DNA of 64,000 bases from Hyphomicrobium sp. CS1GBMeth3 (GTDB lineage Bacteria; Pseudomonadota; Alphaproteobacteria; Rhizobiales; Hyphomicrobiaceae): NCBI RefSeq assembly GCF_900117455.1, contig NZ_FPHO01000003.1, positions 806,001 to 870,000 on the forward strand, in the 5' to 3' direction. A program made the translations under genes and the position numbers. The notes beneath the pieces are model-generated. The model ran no database searches and had not been told where the DNA came from. It saw nothing but the letters and a program-made list of their open reading frames with translations. How positions within the stretch are numbered: the first letter of the stretch is position 1; each line of letters opens with the position of its first letter. Positions 9,138-18,010 of this stretch are shown here, in pieces.

Positions 9138-10016
9138 ATGTTCGAAGGCTTTACATCACACACCGTCCCCGTGGGCAACGGCGTTGAGATCGCAGCCGTT
9201 GCCGGCGGATCCGGCCCACCGCTGCTGCTGTTGCACGGCTATCCCGAAACGCGCGCCTGCTGGCGAAAGATCGCGCCACGCCTTGCCGAGCGTTTCACGG
9301 TTGTCGCGGCGGACCTGCGCGGCTACGGGGCCTCGAGCAAACCGCCGGGCGGCGGCGATCACGCCGCCTACTCGAAGCGCGCTATGGCCGCCGATCAGGT
9401 GACGCTGATGCGCGCGCTCGGCTTCGAGCGCTTTTGCCTCGTTGGTCATGACCGCGGTGGCCGCGTCGCCCACCGCCTCGCCCTTGATCATCCGGATGCC
9501 GTCGAGCGCCTGACGGTGCTCGATATCTGCCCCACGGCGACGATGTACGCCGCGACGAACCAGGCTTTTGCCACGGCTTACTATCACTGGTTCTTCCTGA
9601 TCCAGCCGCCGGACTTTCCCGAGCGCATGATCGCGAACAACACGAACTATTATCTGCGCCACACCATCGCATCGTGGTGTCGGACGGAGGGCGCCTTCGA
9701 CGAAGCCATCCTGCGCCATTACGTCGAAGCCTTCTTCGACCCCGCGGCTATCCACGCCGCCTGCGAGGACTACCGGGCCGGCGCCACCATCGATTTCGTC
9801 CACGACACCGAAAGCGATGCCGAAGGCCACAAACTCACCATGCCCGTGCTCGCCCTCTGGGGTGGGCGCGGCGTCGTCGGAAAGTCCTTCGACGTCCTAG
9901 GCACTTGGCGCGAGAAATCCGCATCCAGCGTCACCGGCCACTCCATAGATTGTGGCCACTTCCTTCCCGAGGAGGCTCCGGACGACACACTACGAAGCCT
10001 GCTGACCTTTCTCTGA
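9138..10016 (+). CDS. Probable fluoroacetate dehalogenase
   Basis: A 292-aa alpha/beta hydrolase that would hydrolyse haloacetate to glycolate and halide. With the start at 9138 (GGGAGG 6 bases upstream; an upstream in-frame start is unsupported), the nucleophile motif HDRGGR gives Asp105, Arg106 and Arg109. Asp129 and His274 complete the triad. His150-Trp151 and Tyr212 match the halide pocket described for fluoroacetate dehalogenase of Rhodopseudomonas palustris (known set: D110, R111, R114, D134, H155, W156, Y219, H280). LRGYGASSKP is also typical. The full residue set makes this more than a generic epoxide-hydrolase-like call. Activity itself is inferred. It is divergent from the FAH gene, with about 53 bases between them. 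Confidence 0.8.
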   Translation: MFEGFTSHTVPVGNGVEIAAVAGGSGPPLLLLHGYPETRACWRKIAPRLAERFTVVAADLRGYGASSKPPGGGDHAAYSKRAMAADQVTLMRALGFERFCLVGHDRGGRVAHRLALDHPDAVERLTVLDICPTATMYAATNQAFATAYYHWFFLIQPPDFPERMIANNTNYYLRHTIASWCRTEGAFDEAILRHYVEAFFDPAAIHAACEDYRAGATIDFVHDTESDAEGHKLTMPVLALWGGRGVVGKSFDVLGTWREKSASSVTGHSIDCGHFLPEEAPDDTLRSLLTFL

Positions 10017-10118
10017 CGCCTCATGCACAGCCGCGACGCCCCCGCGCCTTCCCGCCACGGGCGACTCGCCCCAAGAACGGAATGGGAGAATTCAGCCTGC
10101 CCCTGGAAGGGAAAGCAC

Positions 10119-11576
10119 ATGTCCCTGCTGTTCCGGATCGTCTACGCCGCCCACGCCACGGGCACACATCACAAGCTGGCGCTCGACGCCTTACGTCATC
10201 TGACGAACCCCAACACCGAACGCTGGCAGCGCCTCTTTCTGAAGCACGCCGAGCTTTACATGCAGGGCTCGAAGGCGCCGGACAACGAGTTCAAGGATTT
10301 CAAGAACCACGTCCTCCACGTCCGCGACGGAAATTGGGGCGGCGCGCTCGAGAAGTCCGGGAAATGGTATGGCGAGCTGACGGAAACGCTGGCGCGCGGC
10401 GACTGGGAGCAGGCCGTCTGGAGCGCAGGCGTGCTGTCCCACTACGTCACTGATCCGGTGCAGCCCTTTCACACCGGCCAGTCGGACGCGGAAAACAGCA
10501 TCCACCGCGCGGCCGAATGGTCGATCTCAAAAAGCTACGACGCGCTGCGTGCCCAAGGGCTCGCGGAGGGCGCGCCCTACGTCGTCACCACGAGCACCGA
10601 TGACACCTGGCTGCGCGAGCTCGTGCTGACGGGCGCTGAAAAAGCCAACAAGCATTACGAGACGCTGATCGCCCACTACGATCTGCATAATGGTGTCAGC
10701 GACCCGCCGTCGGGACTTGATGCCGTCAGCCGCAAGATCCTCGGCGGCCTCGTCGTGCACGCCGCCGCAGCCTTCGCCGCCGTGCTGGACCGCGCCTTTG
10801 CCGACAGCGGCCGCGAACCGCCCGAGGTGTCATTGACGCTCGACACCATCCTCGCTGCAGTGAAAATCCCGGCAAAAACGCTGGCCAAACGGCTTGCGGA
10901 TGCCGAGGACCGGCGCATCGTCAGCGCCATGTACGATGAGCTCACGGCAACCGGGCGCGTAGAGGCAACGCTGCCCGAAGATGACCGCGTCGTGCGCGAC
11001 CTATATGCCAAGGAGATCGAGGCCCCGCGCCTCGCCGAACGCGAAAAGGCCCGCGCCGCCGTCATTGCCTCCGCTGCTCCCGCGCCGAAGCCCATTCTCG
11101 TTCCCTTGCGCGCATCCGCGAACGCTTCACCGCCCGCTGCTCCGGCAGCCAGGCATTACCTCGCCCTGGCCGACAATATCGAGCGCGCACCCACCATCGG
11201 CCCGCGCACCGCCCAGCGCCTGGCTCCGCTCGGCGTCGTCTCAGTTGCAGACTTCCTCGCCGCAACGCCCGGGAAAATCGCGGACGGCCTCACACTGCGC
11301 AACGTAACAGCCGAGACCATAACGCTGTGGCAAGACCAATGCCGTCTCATGCTCGACGTGCCGGGCGTCCGCTGCACGCATGCCGAGTTGCTGGCCGGGT
11401 CAGGCTATCGCACGGCCGGGAGCCTTGCGGAAGCCGACGAGGTCAAGCTTTCGGCCGACGTCCTGGCCTTCGCCACGACCTCCGCGGGCAAGCGCATCCT
11501 GCGCGACGGGGCCCCGCCGGATATCGAGCGCATCAAGGGCTGGCTCGCTGCGGCCCGAGCGGTCCGCGCAGCATGA
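10119..11576 (+). CDS. Phospholipase C/S1-P1-like protein with DUF4332 tail
   Basis: About 485 aa. The N-terminal 200 residues resemble zinc-dependent phospholipase C or S1/P1 nuclease: AHATGTHHKLA near the start and LSHYVTDPVQPFHTGQ followed by ENSIHRAAEWS, giving a plausible set of His and Asp zinc ligands. A middle part rich in Ala and Arg follows. The last 150 residues (APTIGPRTAQRLAPLGVVSVADFL onward, in two repeats) look like the helix-hairpin-helix DUF4332 domain. No signal peptide is visible, which is odd for a PLC-like enzyme. The start at 10119 has GGAAGGG upstream; the 32-codon extension upstream is unsupported. Substrate unknown. Confidence 0.65.
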   Translation: MSLLFRIVYAAHATGTHHKLALDALRHLTNPNTERWQRLFLKHAELYMQGSKAPDNEFKDFKNHVLHVRDGNWGGALEKSGKWYGELTETLARGDWEQAVWSAGVLSHYVTDPVQPFHTGQSDAENSIHRAAEWSISKSYDALRAQGLAEGAPYVVTTSTDDTWLRELVLTGAEKANKHYETLIAHYDLHNGVSDPPSGLDAVSRKILGGLVVHAAAAFAAVLDRAFADSGREPPEVSLTLDTILAAVKIPAKTLAKRLADAEDRRIVSAMYDELTATGRVEATLPEDDRVVRDLYAKEIEAPRLAEREKARAAVIASAAPAPKPILVPLRASANASPPAAPAARHYLALADNIERAPTIGPRTAQRLAPLGVVSVADFLAATPGKIADGLTLRNVTAETITLWQDQCRLMLDVPGVRCTHAELLAGSGYRTAGSLAEADEVKLSADVLAFATTSAGKRILRDGAPPDIERIKGWLAAARAVRAA

Positions 11577-11624
11577 TGTTTTCGCCTGTTTGAAAGCCGA
11601 AAGTCGCCCTCTGCCGGAATTACA

Positions 11625-11652
11625 TTGACACGTCTCCGGAGTGGACTATCCG
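11625..11652 (+). promoter_or_regulatory. Candidate sigma-70 promoter
   Basis: A consensus -35 (TTGACA, 11625-11630) lies 16 bases before TATCCG (11647-11652). It sits about 50 bases upstream of the membrane protein at 11702 and would also transcribe the cobalamin-type binding protein gene. The -10 is weak. The leader shows no recognisable B12 box, so I do not call a cobalamin riboswitch. Confidence 0.4.
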
Positions 11653-11701
11653 TAGGTCGGAAAGCATCCGGCAGCACCGGAACGGACAGGGAATACGCAA
11701 A

Positions 11702-12271
11702 ATGACTGACAGAGCTGCAACAGCGACCAACCCCACATCGGCAACCGCAGGATCCGGCCTTTGGATCGCGCTGATCGCCGGATTGACGGTGATTGGAAGC
11801 TACGGCTTTGCCTGCGTCGCGCCGTTTGCAGCCGTTGCTGCACTCGCCGCTCTGACCCTGAACCGCACCGAGGGCCTGATCCTCGTGATCGCGGCCTGGC
11901 TAATCAACCAGGCCGTCGGCTTCCTGCTGCTGAGCTACCCGCACACCGCCGACACCTACACCTGGGGCGCGGCTATCGGCGCTGCCTCCCTGTTCGGCTA
12001 TCTGGCCGCAACGACCATCGTGCCCCGCCTGGGATCGACGCTGCCCGGCATCGTCGCGGCGTTCGCAGCTGCATTCGCCGTCTACCAGTTCGCGCTTTAC
12101 GCCTTCGGCGTTGCCACGTCCTATGCCGGTGACTCGTTCTCGCTTGCCGTCGTCGGCGAGGTGCTCGCCATCAACGCCGTGGCTTACATCGCCTTCCTGG
12201 TGATTCACCGCATCGCGGTCGCCCTCGCGCTGGTGAAGCCGGCGCAGAACGCGGCGACCGCCTCGGCATAA
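11702..12271 (+). CDS. Integral membrane protein, unknown function
   Basis: A 189-aa protein with five or six predicted membrane helices (roughly 20-38, 40-55, 58-78, 88-108, 112-135 and 150-178) and a short polar N-terminus. I recognise no family motif. It ends 5 bases before the start of a cobalamin-type substrate-binding protein gene and shares its promoter, so a role in uptake of a corrinoid, cobalt or another cofactor is possible. That is inference from position only. A GGACAGGG stretch serves as ribosome binding site. Confidence 0.7.
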   Translation: MTDRAATATNPTSATAGSGLWIALIAGLTVIGSYGFACVAPFAAVAALAALTLNRTEGLILVIAAWLINQAVGFLLLSYPHTADTYTWGAAIGAASLFGYLAATTIVPRLGSTLPGIVAAFAAAFAVYQFALYAFGVATSYAGDSFSLAVVGEVLAINAVAYIAFLVIHRIAVALALVKPAQNAATASA

Positions 12272-12276
12272 GCCAC

Positions 12277-13056
12277 TTGCGGCGCTATCCGGCCCAGCGC
12301 CTCGTCTGCCTCACCGAGGAGACGGTCGAAACACTCTATCTCCTCGGCGAGGAGGACCGCATCGTCGGCGTCTCCGGCTATGCGGTTCGCCCGCCGCGCG
12401 TGCGCAAGGAAAAGCCGCGCGTCTCGTCCTTCACGTCGGCCGACGTGGCGCGCATCGCCGCGCTGAAGCCAGACCTCGTGCTGGCCTTCTCCGACATCCA
12501 GGGGCCGATCATCCCCGAGCTCGCGCGCGCAGGCCTCTCCGTTTATCTGTTCAACCAACGCGATCTCGCCGGCATCTTCGCCATGATCCGCACGCTCGGC
12601 GCCCTGATCGGCTGCAGCGAGAAAGCCGGCGCTCTGGCTCGCGACCTCGAGGCGCGCCTCGCCGGAATCGCGGCGGAGACCCGTGGGCACACGATACGTC
12701 CGCGCGTCTACTTCGAGGAATGGGACAGCCCGATGATCTCCGGCATCGGCTGGGTCTCGGAGCTGATCGAAATTGCCGGCGGCACCGATATCTTCGCCGA
12801 CCTAAGTAAAAAACCGGAGGCAAAAGAGCGCATCGTCACCTCCGAGCAGGTCATTGAGCGCCGCCCCGACGTCGTGCTCGCCTCATGGTGCGGCAAGAAA
12901 GTCCGCGTTGAGAGCTTCGGCACACGCGAGGGCTGGGGCGAGATCCCGGCCATCAAAACCGGCCGCATCGTGGAGATTAAATCCCCCCTGATTCTGCAGC
13001 CAGGCCCCGCGGCTCTAACCGACGGGCTCGACGCCATTAGGGCGGCCCTGCAGTAG
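12277..13056 (+). CDS. Cobalamin-type ABC substrate-binding domain protein
   Basis: A 259-aa single-domain helical-backbone binding protein (BtuF/FecB type): RLVCLTEETVETLYLLGEEDRIVGVSGYAV at the start, KPDLVLAFSDIQ, and EEWDSPMISGIGWVSELIEIAGG in the second lobe. Relatives in Hyphomicrobiales are annotated as cobalamin-binding protein. There is no signal peptide and the TTG start at 12277 cannot be usefully extended, so the protein appears cytoplasmic, unlike classical BtuF. It is cotranscribed with the membrane protein just upstream; no ABC permease or ATPase gene is adjacent. Ligand is inferred. Confidence 0.75.
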   Translation: MRRYPAQRLVCLTEETVETLYLLGEEDRIVGVSGYAVRPPRVRKEKPRVSSFTSADVARIAALKPDLVLAFSDIQGPIIPELARAGLSVYLFNQRDLAGIFAMIRTLGALIGCSEKAGALARDLEARLAGIAAETRGHTIRPRVYFEEWDSPMISGIGWVSELIEIAGGTDIFADLSKKPEAKERIVTSEQVIERRPDVVLASWCGKKVRVESFGTREGWGEIPAIKTGRIVEIKSPLILQPGPAALTDGLDAIRAALQ

Positions 13057-13189
13057 CTCTGGCAACCGAGGCCGGGGGGAACAAGTCCGACCCCATAACG
13101 TTACCCCTGTCGGTGTGAAGGTCCGAGAGGGGACGCGTTATTTGGCTCTTCTGAGCGAGCAACGAAATGCGAGCGAAGCCGCGCTTCGC

Positions 13190-14401
13190 ATGCGCATTGT
13201 GCTGGCGTGCGCGGCGTACCCCCCGCAGGGCAAAGGCGGCGGCCCCGCCGCCTCGGAAAGCATCGCGCGCGCCCTCCACGCCCAGGGCCACGACGTTCGT
13301 GTCATCACTGTCGCCGACGAAGAAACGCACGAGGTGCGCGACGGAATCGACATCCGCACCCTGCGCTCCCCGAACGTCTATTGGGACTACTGGAAAGAGA
13401 ACCCCCTCTACAAGAAGGTTGCCTGGCATCTGCTCGAGAACGGCAATCCGCGTGCGCTTGTCCGTATGCGCCACGCCATCTCAGCCGCCAAGCCCGACAT
13501 CGTAATGACGATCAGTTGTGAGAATATCAACGTCGCAACTTGGCTCGCGGCACGCACCCTCGGCATTCCGACGGTTCATGCGGTGCAAAGCTATTTCCTG
13601 TTATGCTGGCGCGGCTCGATGTTTCGCGACGGCGTGAACTGTCCGCGTCAATGTCGGTCGTGCCGCTATGCATCGACAGGGAAGCGGCTGCACTCTCACC
13701 TGGTTGACGGCGTGATCGCGGAATCGCGCCATATGCTCGATCGGCACGCCGAAGCTGGCTACTTCGCAAAGGCAAAGCAGAAGGTCATTCCCGCTGCGAC
13801 CGACTGGCCCATAAAAGAAGCGCCCCGCCCCCTCAGAGACACGATCAAGGTCGGCTACATCGGCGTCGTCACACCCAACAAAGGTGTCGAAACCCTCGCC
13901 CGCGCGGCGGCCCGCCTCGGAGAGCAGGCGCCGCTCCGCTATTTGATCGCAGGCAGCGGTCCCTCGTCTTACGCCGAGCACGTGCACACCATCTTTCCGA
14001 ACGGTCGCTGTCAGTCTTTGGGCTGGGTCGATCCGAAAGCATTCTACCCGGAGATCGACGTTCTCGTCGTGCCGTCGCTCTGGGGCGAGCCGTTCGGCCG
14101 TGTCTGCATCGAAGCCTTCTCGCACGGCGTAGCCGTGATCGCCGCGCGCTCGGGCGCGCTTCCAGAAATCGTCGAAGACGGCAAGAACGGCCTGACATAC
14201 CCGGCCGGGGACGCTGAGGCACTCGCAGAGTGCCTGAACCGCATCGAGCGCGACAGGTCTTTGCTCGCCGAGCTTCAGAGAGGAGCCTTGAAGCGGACCC
14301 GCGATTACAGCCCCGAGCGGCTTGGCAGCTCGCTCGAGACCTTCCTGGCCGACATCCTACGCGAACGCACAGGGCAAGCACAGCCGGCCAGGGCGACATG
14401 A
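13190..14401 (+). CDS. GT4 glycosyltransferase with cysteine-rich insert
   Basis: About 403 aa from the ATG at 13190 (MRIVLACAAYPPQGKGGGP); a GTG at 13115 would add 25 residues that do not resemble the family. The C-terminal domain is standard GT4: KVGYIGVVTPNKGVETL, then VVPSLWGEPFGRVCIEAFSHGVAVIA with the E-x7-E element. The N-terminal domain has an unusual insert, CPRQCRSCRYAS (C-x3-C-x2-C). It opens the large exopolysaccharide locus and converges on the chain-length gene. It probably builds the repeat unit in the cytoplasm. Confidence 0.85.
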   Translation: MRIVLACAAYPPQGKGGGPAASESIARALHAQGHDVRVITVADEETHEVRDGIDIRTLRSPNVYWDYWKENPLYKKVAWHLLENGNPRALVRMRHAISAAKPDIVMTISCENINVATWLAARTLGIPTVHAVQSYFLLCWRGSMFRDGVNCPRQCRSCRYASTGKRLHSHLVDGVIAESRHMLDRHAEAGYFAKAKQKVIPAATDWPIKEAPRPLRDTIKVGYIGVVTPNKGVETLARAAARLGEQAPLRYLIAGSGPSSYAEHVHTIFPNGRCQSLGWVDPKAFYPEIDVLVVPSLWGEPFGRVCIEAFSHGVAVIAARSGALPEIVEDGKNGLTYPAGDAEALAECLNRIERDRSLLAELQRGALKRTRDYSPERLGSSLETFLADILRERTGQAQPARAT

Positions 14402-14417
14402 GGTTGCGACGCGCAAT

Positions 14418-16214
14418 CTAGTGGCGGCGTCCGAACTCCGACGGCTCCACCTTGTTCACCACCACGCCGAGCAACCGCTCGACGACCATGTCGCAACTCG
14501 CAAGCGCCCGGTCCACATCCTCGATCGGAGTTTTTCCCCACTCGGTCACGACGACGAAAAGCCCGATGGTCGGTGCCGACGCCCGGACGTCGACGCAATC
14601 CAGGAGCGGCGGCAGATCGATAAAGATGTAGTCGTAGACTTCTCTCAGGCGAGACATCGTAACGGCCATTGCCGCCGAGCCGAGCACCTCGGCCGGATGC
14701 GCAACAGCCGCCGCGGAGGACTCCCCGAGAACATGCAGCAGCGGCCGGTGCTCGACAATGCACTCCCCGATGTCCGCCTGCCCGGATATGAGCGAGGACA
14801 GGCCATCGGGAGATTTGGATGCCAGATTGCGCGTCAAGGTCGCCTTTCGGAGATCGCCGTCGATCAGCAACGTCCGTCCACCCGCCTGCGCCGAAAGCAG
14901 AGCGAGATTGTAGGCGAGCGTCGTTTTACCCACTCCGGCACGCGGCGAGGTAATGCCGATCACCCGGCCTTGCTCACTCACGCTACGCTCGAGCGCCACT
15001 TTGATGCCTCTAAGCCCCTCTCCCGCAATAGAGAGCGGTCCACTTTTTCCAGCACGACTTGCAGGCTGAGCGAACAGCGTGAGCAGTCCACCACGCGAGA
15101 GCAATGACCGAACAACGCGAGGAATCGCGCCAAGAACGCGCACGCGCAGTTCCCGCTCAAGCTGCCGCGGAGACCGCACCAGTCTCTCCCCATACTCGCG
15201 GGCGAACGCCCCCACCATGCCGAGCGTACCGCCGGCCACCAACGCGAGCGCAAGAATCAAGGGCGTCTTGGGCTTGGTCTTCGACAGTGGCGGCATGGCC
15301 TCCGCCAACACGCGCGCTTCCGTCACCGGCAGCGCCTGCTGCTGGATCTGGATGCTCTGCGTATAGCGGTTGAGGAAGGTTTCATATGTCGTTCGTGCGC
15401 TCTGCGCCGCGGATTCAAGCTCCCGCAAACGAATAACCGACACGGAATTGGCCAAAGATCCGCTGGCCGCCGCAGGCGATGCCCCGCCAACATTGTTCGT
15501 GGCCCTGAAATCGGCCAGTGCCTCGGCCGCCTCACGTGCGCGCTGATTGAGGTCGTTGACGCGGCTCTCGACCCAATCGCTCGACCGTTGCGCCACCTGC
15601 AGCTTGGCGCTGAGCTGGTCCACGATGTAGGACTCGCCCACGGCGTTCGCGATGCGGGCGGACTTCACGGGATCGGTCGACGTAAAGGAAATATTCGATA
15701 CATAACTGCGGCCCGCACGCTCCACCTCAAGCCCCTTCTTGAAGTTGCCCAGGGCGATCTGGCGCTTGATCTCTGCAGGTCTCGTTTTTTTGGGGACACT
15801 CCCTCTGACGAAGGCCAATACAGAGCCCAGTAAGCTTGGCCTATCTGGAACGAATTCCGGATCCTCCCAGAGCCCAAGATTATCGATGACGGCGAGCGCG
15901 ATCTTGTCCGAGCGTAACGTCTCGTTCTGACTGTCCACCACAACCATGTCGACACTGGTGTCAGGTGTTCCGGCTGTTCCGAACGCGGGCGACCGCTTCG
16001 TATCCGTCATCAGCACCGCCGTCGCGGTGTACATCGGCGACGCCACCGCCACATAGATCAAGGCCGGGATCAGGACCGCCACCACCGACCAGAAGATGAG
16101 CCGCCTTCGCCAGCGGATGACATCGACGATGTCGGATAAAGACCAATGCGCCTGTTGAGGCTGGCCACGGATCTCGATGGCGTGACGGGCGAGATCAGAA
16201 GGTACATGAAGCAT
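14418..16214 (-). CDS. Chain-length determinant/BY-kinase-like protein 1
   Basis: About 599 aa from ATG 16214, preceded by GGGGGA; a longer reading adds 55 unlike residues. Order: Wzz domain with membrane helices near 40-58 and 317-337, a periplasmic coiled coil between them, then a cytoplasmic P-loop domain with Walker A (SPRAGVGKTT, 423-432), Walker A' (LLIDGDLR, 449-456) and Walker B (YDYIFIDLPP, 527-536). This is the exopolysaccharide co-polymerase family (PCP-2a) controlling polymer length and export. The tail ends in SEFGRRH and lacks the tyrosine cluster that BY-kinases autophosphorylate. Divergent from the ExoF-like gene, with a shared 270-base promoter region. Confidence 0.9.
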   Translation of the reverse strand: MLHVPSDLARHAIEIRGQPQQAHWSLSDIVDVIRWRRRLIFWSVVAVLIPALIYVAVASPMYTATAVLMTDTKRSPAFGTAGTPDTSVDMVVVDSQNETLRSDKIALAVIDNLGLWEDPEFVPDRPSLLGSVLAFVRGSVPKKTRPAEIKRQIALGNFKKGLEVERAGRSYVSNISFTSTDPVKSARIANAVGESYIVDQLSAKLQVAQRSSDWVESRVNDLNQRAREAAEALADFRATNNVGGASPAAASGSLANSVSVIRLRELESAAQSARTTYETFLNRYTQSIQIQQQALPVTEARVLAEAMPPLSKTKPKTPLILALALVAGGTLGMVGAFAREYGERLVRSPRQLERELRVRVLGAIPRVVRSLLSRGGLLTLFAQPASRAGKSGPLSIAGEGLRGIKVALERSVSEQGRVIGITSPRAGVGKTTLAYNLALLSAQAGGRTLLIDGDLRKATLTRNLASKSPDGLSSLISGQADIGECIVEHRPLLHVLGESSAAAVAHPAEVLGSAAMAVTMSRLREVYDYIFIDLPPLLDCVDVRASAPTIGLFVVVTEWGKTPIEDVDRALASCDMVVERLLGVVVNKVEPSEFGRRH

Positions 16215-16484
16215 TGCGTCCCCCAACTTCGGGCGCTCAAAAGATACACGGGCTATCCCTGAAGCCCACGCGAGCCGCCCGATCCGGCATCCGCGCGTGC
16301 CGCAAAAGACCAAGCTCGTGCTGCATCGCAACGGCGCTAACGCCGCTCGACAGCTTAGCGTTCCATGGCCGCGACCCAACCCATTGAATGCACCAGGGGA
16401 ACACAGGCCCCCTTATGAGCGTTTTCGACGCGTGCACTGCAAAAGAACGGGCCCTAGTCAGTAACGGAAACGGGGGTTTTCGGA

Positions 16485-17966
16485 ATGCCTTTGATGCAAC
16501 GCATCGTAGCCACTCTCGCGGTCTGCCCTGCAAACATGGGCTTTTGGCGAGGTGACAGAAGCGCAACAGCGGTGCGCGACTTCGTAAACGCGAAGAGCAT
16601 TTGTCGGCGTTTTAAAACGGAGCTGCATAAGGTGCGCCATGCCGACGCAGCCGTTTCTTCGCAGGTGAGTGCGGTCAAATCGCGCACGCATCGATGCGTG
16701 CAAACCGTGGTGGCAACGCTCGCCAGCATCCTTTTGCTCACACCTGCTTTCGCCGACGAGTACCGCCTTTCCCCGGGCGACACGATCGAGTTCTCGACCG
16801 TCGCCACCCCTGATCTGAGAACACGCGCGCCGATCCGGCTCGACGGCCGCGTCACACTGCCTCTCGTCGGCGATATCGAGGTCGCTGGCCTGACGCTCGA
16901 GCAGCTGAACGTCAAGCTGCAGGACGAGCTCGCAACCAAGGTCTACCGGCGCCGCAGCGACGACGGACGCGAAATCCCCGTCATGATCGGTCCGGGCGAG
17001 GTGATCGTCACCGTCGCCGAGTATCGGCCTATTTACGTCAATGGCGACGTATCGAAACCCGGCGAGCAGCCGTTCCGTCCTGGCCTCACCGTTCGCCAAG
17101 CCATCGCGCTGGCCGGTGGCTATGACGTCATGCACATCCGCATGCAGAACCCGTTCCTCGAGCAAGCAGACCTGCACGGCGACTACGAGTCGCTCTGGAC
17201 GGACTTCGCCAAGCAGCAGGCGGTTATTCAACGGCTCGAGGCCGAGCTGCAGAACGCCGACGCCATTGACCGCAAGGCATTGCAGGACACGCCCATTCCT
17301 CCGTCGCTCGCCAAAAGAATCGTCGAGATCGAGGAGAAGCAGCTTGCCGCCCGCAACGCCGTCTATCGGAAAGACCACCAATATCTCGAGGACGCATTGA
17401 AGAAGGAGGACCATCGTATCGTCATCCTCGCGGACCAGCAGAAGCGCGAAAAGGAAGGCGTCGATGCCGATATTGGCGAGTACACACGCGTGAAGGGCTT
17501 GTTCGACAAACAGACACTTCCCATCACCCGCGTCGTAGACGCTCGCCGCACGATCCTCTTTTCGTCGACCCGCTATCTGCAAACCATCGTGGAAAAGGGG
17601 CGCGCCGAGCGGGGCCGCGACGAATTGCAGTCCCGGCTCGACAAGCTCGCTGACAACCGCCGCAGGGATGTTTTGCTTGATCTGCAGGATGCCAACGTGA
17701 AGCTGGCAACCACGCGCGCAAGGCTGAAAGCCGTGGGCGAAAAACTCGTTTACACCGGCCTGGTTCGCTCTCAGCTCGTGCGCGGCCAGGGCTCCAACCC
17801 CGAAGTCGTGATCCATCGCAAGCAGACGGAGCCGATCGTTGCCAATCAGGACCAGGAGCTGCAGCCGGGAGACGTCGTCGACGTCGCGCTCCAGAAGCGG
17901 ATGATCCTAGGCGATGAGCCGCCCGTTGAAAGCAAGCAGAGTAAAGCCGATACCGGCTCTCAATGA
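16485..17966 (+). CDS. Polysaccharide export protein, ExoF/Wza-like
   Basis: Up to 493 aa. After a signal-peptide-like stretch (VQTVVATLASILLLTPAFA, cleavage near residue 90) comes the Poly_export domain (DEYRLSPGDTIEFST, then LDGRVTLPLVGDIEVAGLTLEQL) and an SLBB-like part (VYVNGD-type IYVNGDVSKPGEQPFRPG, TVRQAIALAGG). A long coiled coil (about 220-430) and a second SLBB-like end (QELQPGDVVDVAL) follow. No lipobox Cys, as in rhizobial ExoF. It would form or gate the periplasmic and outer-membrane export path with the co-polymerase. The start at 16485 leaves an unusually long N-terminus before the signal peptide; an internal GTG start (16632 or 16665) is possible. Confidence 0.85.
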   Translation: MPLMQRIVATLAVCPANMGFWRGDRSATAVRDFVNAKSICRRFKTELHKVRHADAAVSSQVSAVKSRTHRCVQTVVATLASILLLTPAFADEYRLSPGDTIEFSTVATPDLRTRAPIRLDGRVTLPLVGDIEVAGLTLEQLNVKLQDELATKVYRRRSDDGREIPVMIGPGEVIVTVAEYRPIYVNGDVSKPGEQPFRPGLTVRQAIALAGGYDVMHIRMQNPFLEQADLHGDYESLWTDFAKQQAVIQRLEAELQNADAIDRKALQDTPIPPSLAKRIVEIEEKQLAARNAVYRKDHQYLEDALKKEDHRIVILADQQKREKEGVDADIGEYTRVKGLFDKQTLPITRVVDARRTILFSSTRYLQTIVEKGRAERGRDELQSRLDKLADNRRRDVLLDLQDANVKLATTRARLKAVGEKLVYTGLVRSQLVRGQGSNPEVVIHRKQTEPIVANQDQELQPGDVVDVALQKRMILGDEPPVESKQSKADTGSQ

Positions 17967-18010
17967 GGCCTCGGTCTCCGGCGTAACGCGGACAACATGG
18001 CGGGTGAACC

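Noticed and set aside
11577..11701. Cobalamin riboswitch upstream of the membrane protein and cobalamin-type binding protein
   Set aside because: Expected from gene context, but I cannot find the B12 box or the conserved GCCACTG element.
16458..17816. Open frame of about 450 codons opposite the ExoF-like gene
   Set aside because: No recognisable motif, and the plus strand has a clear export protein with signal peptide.
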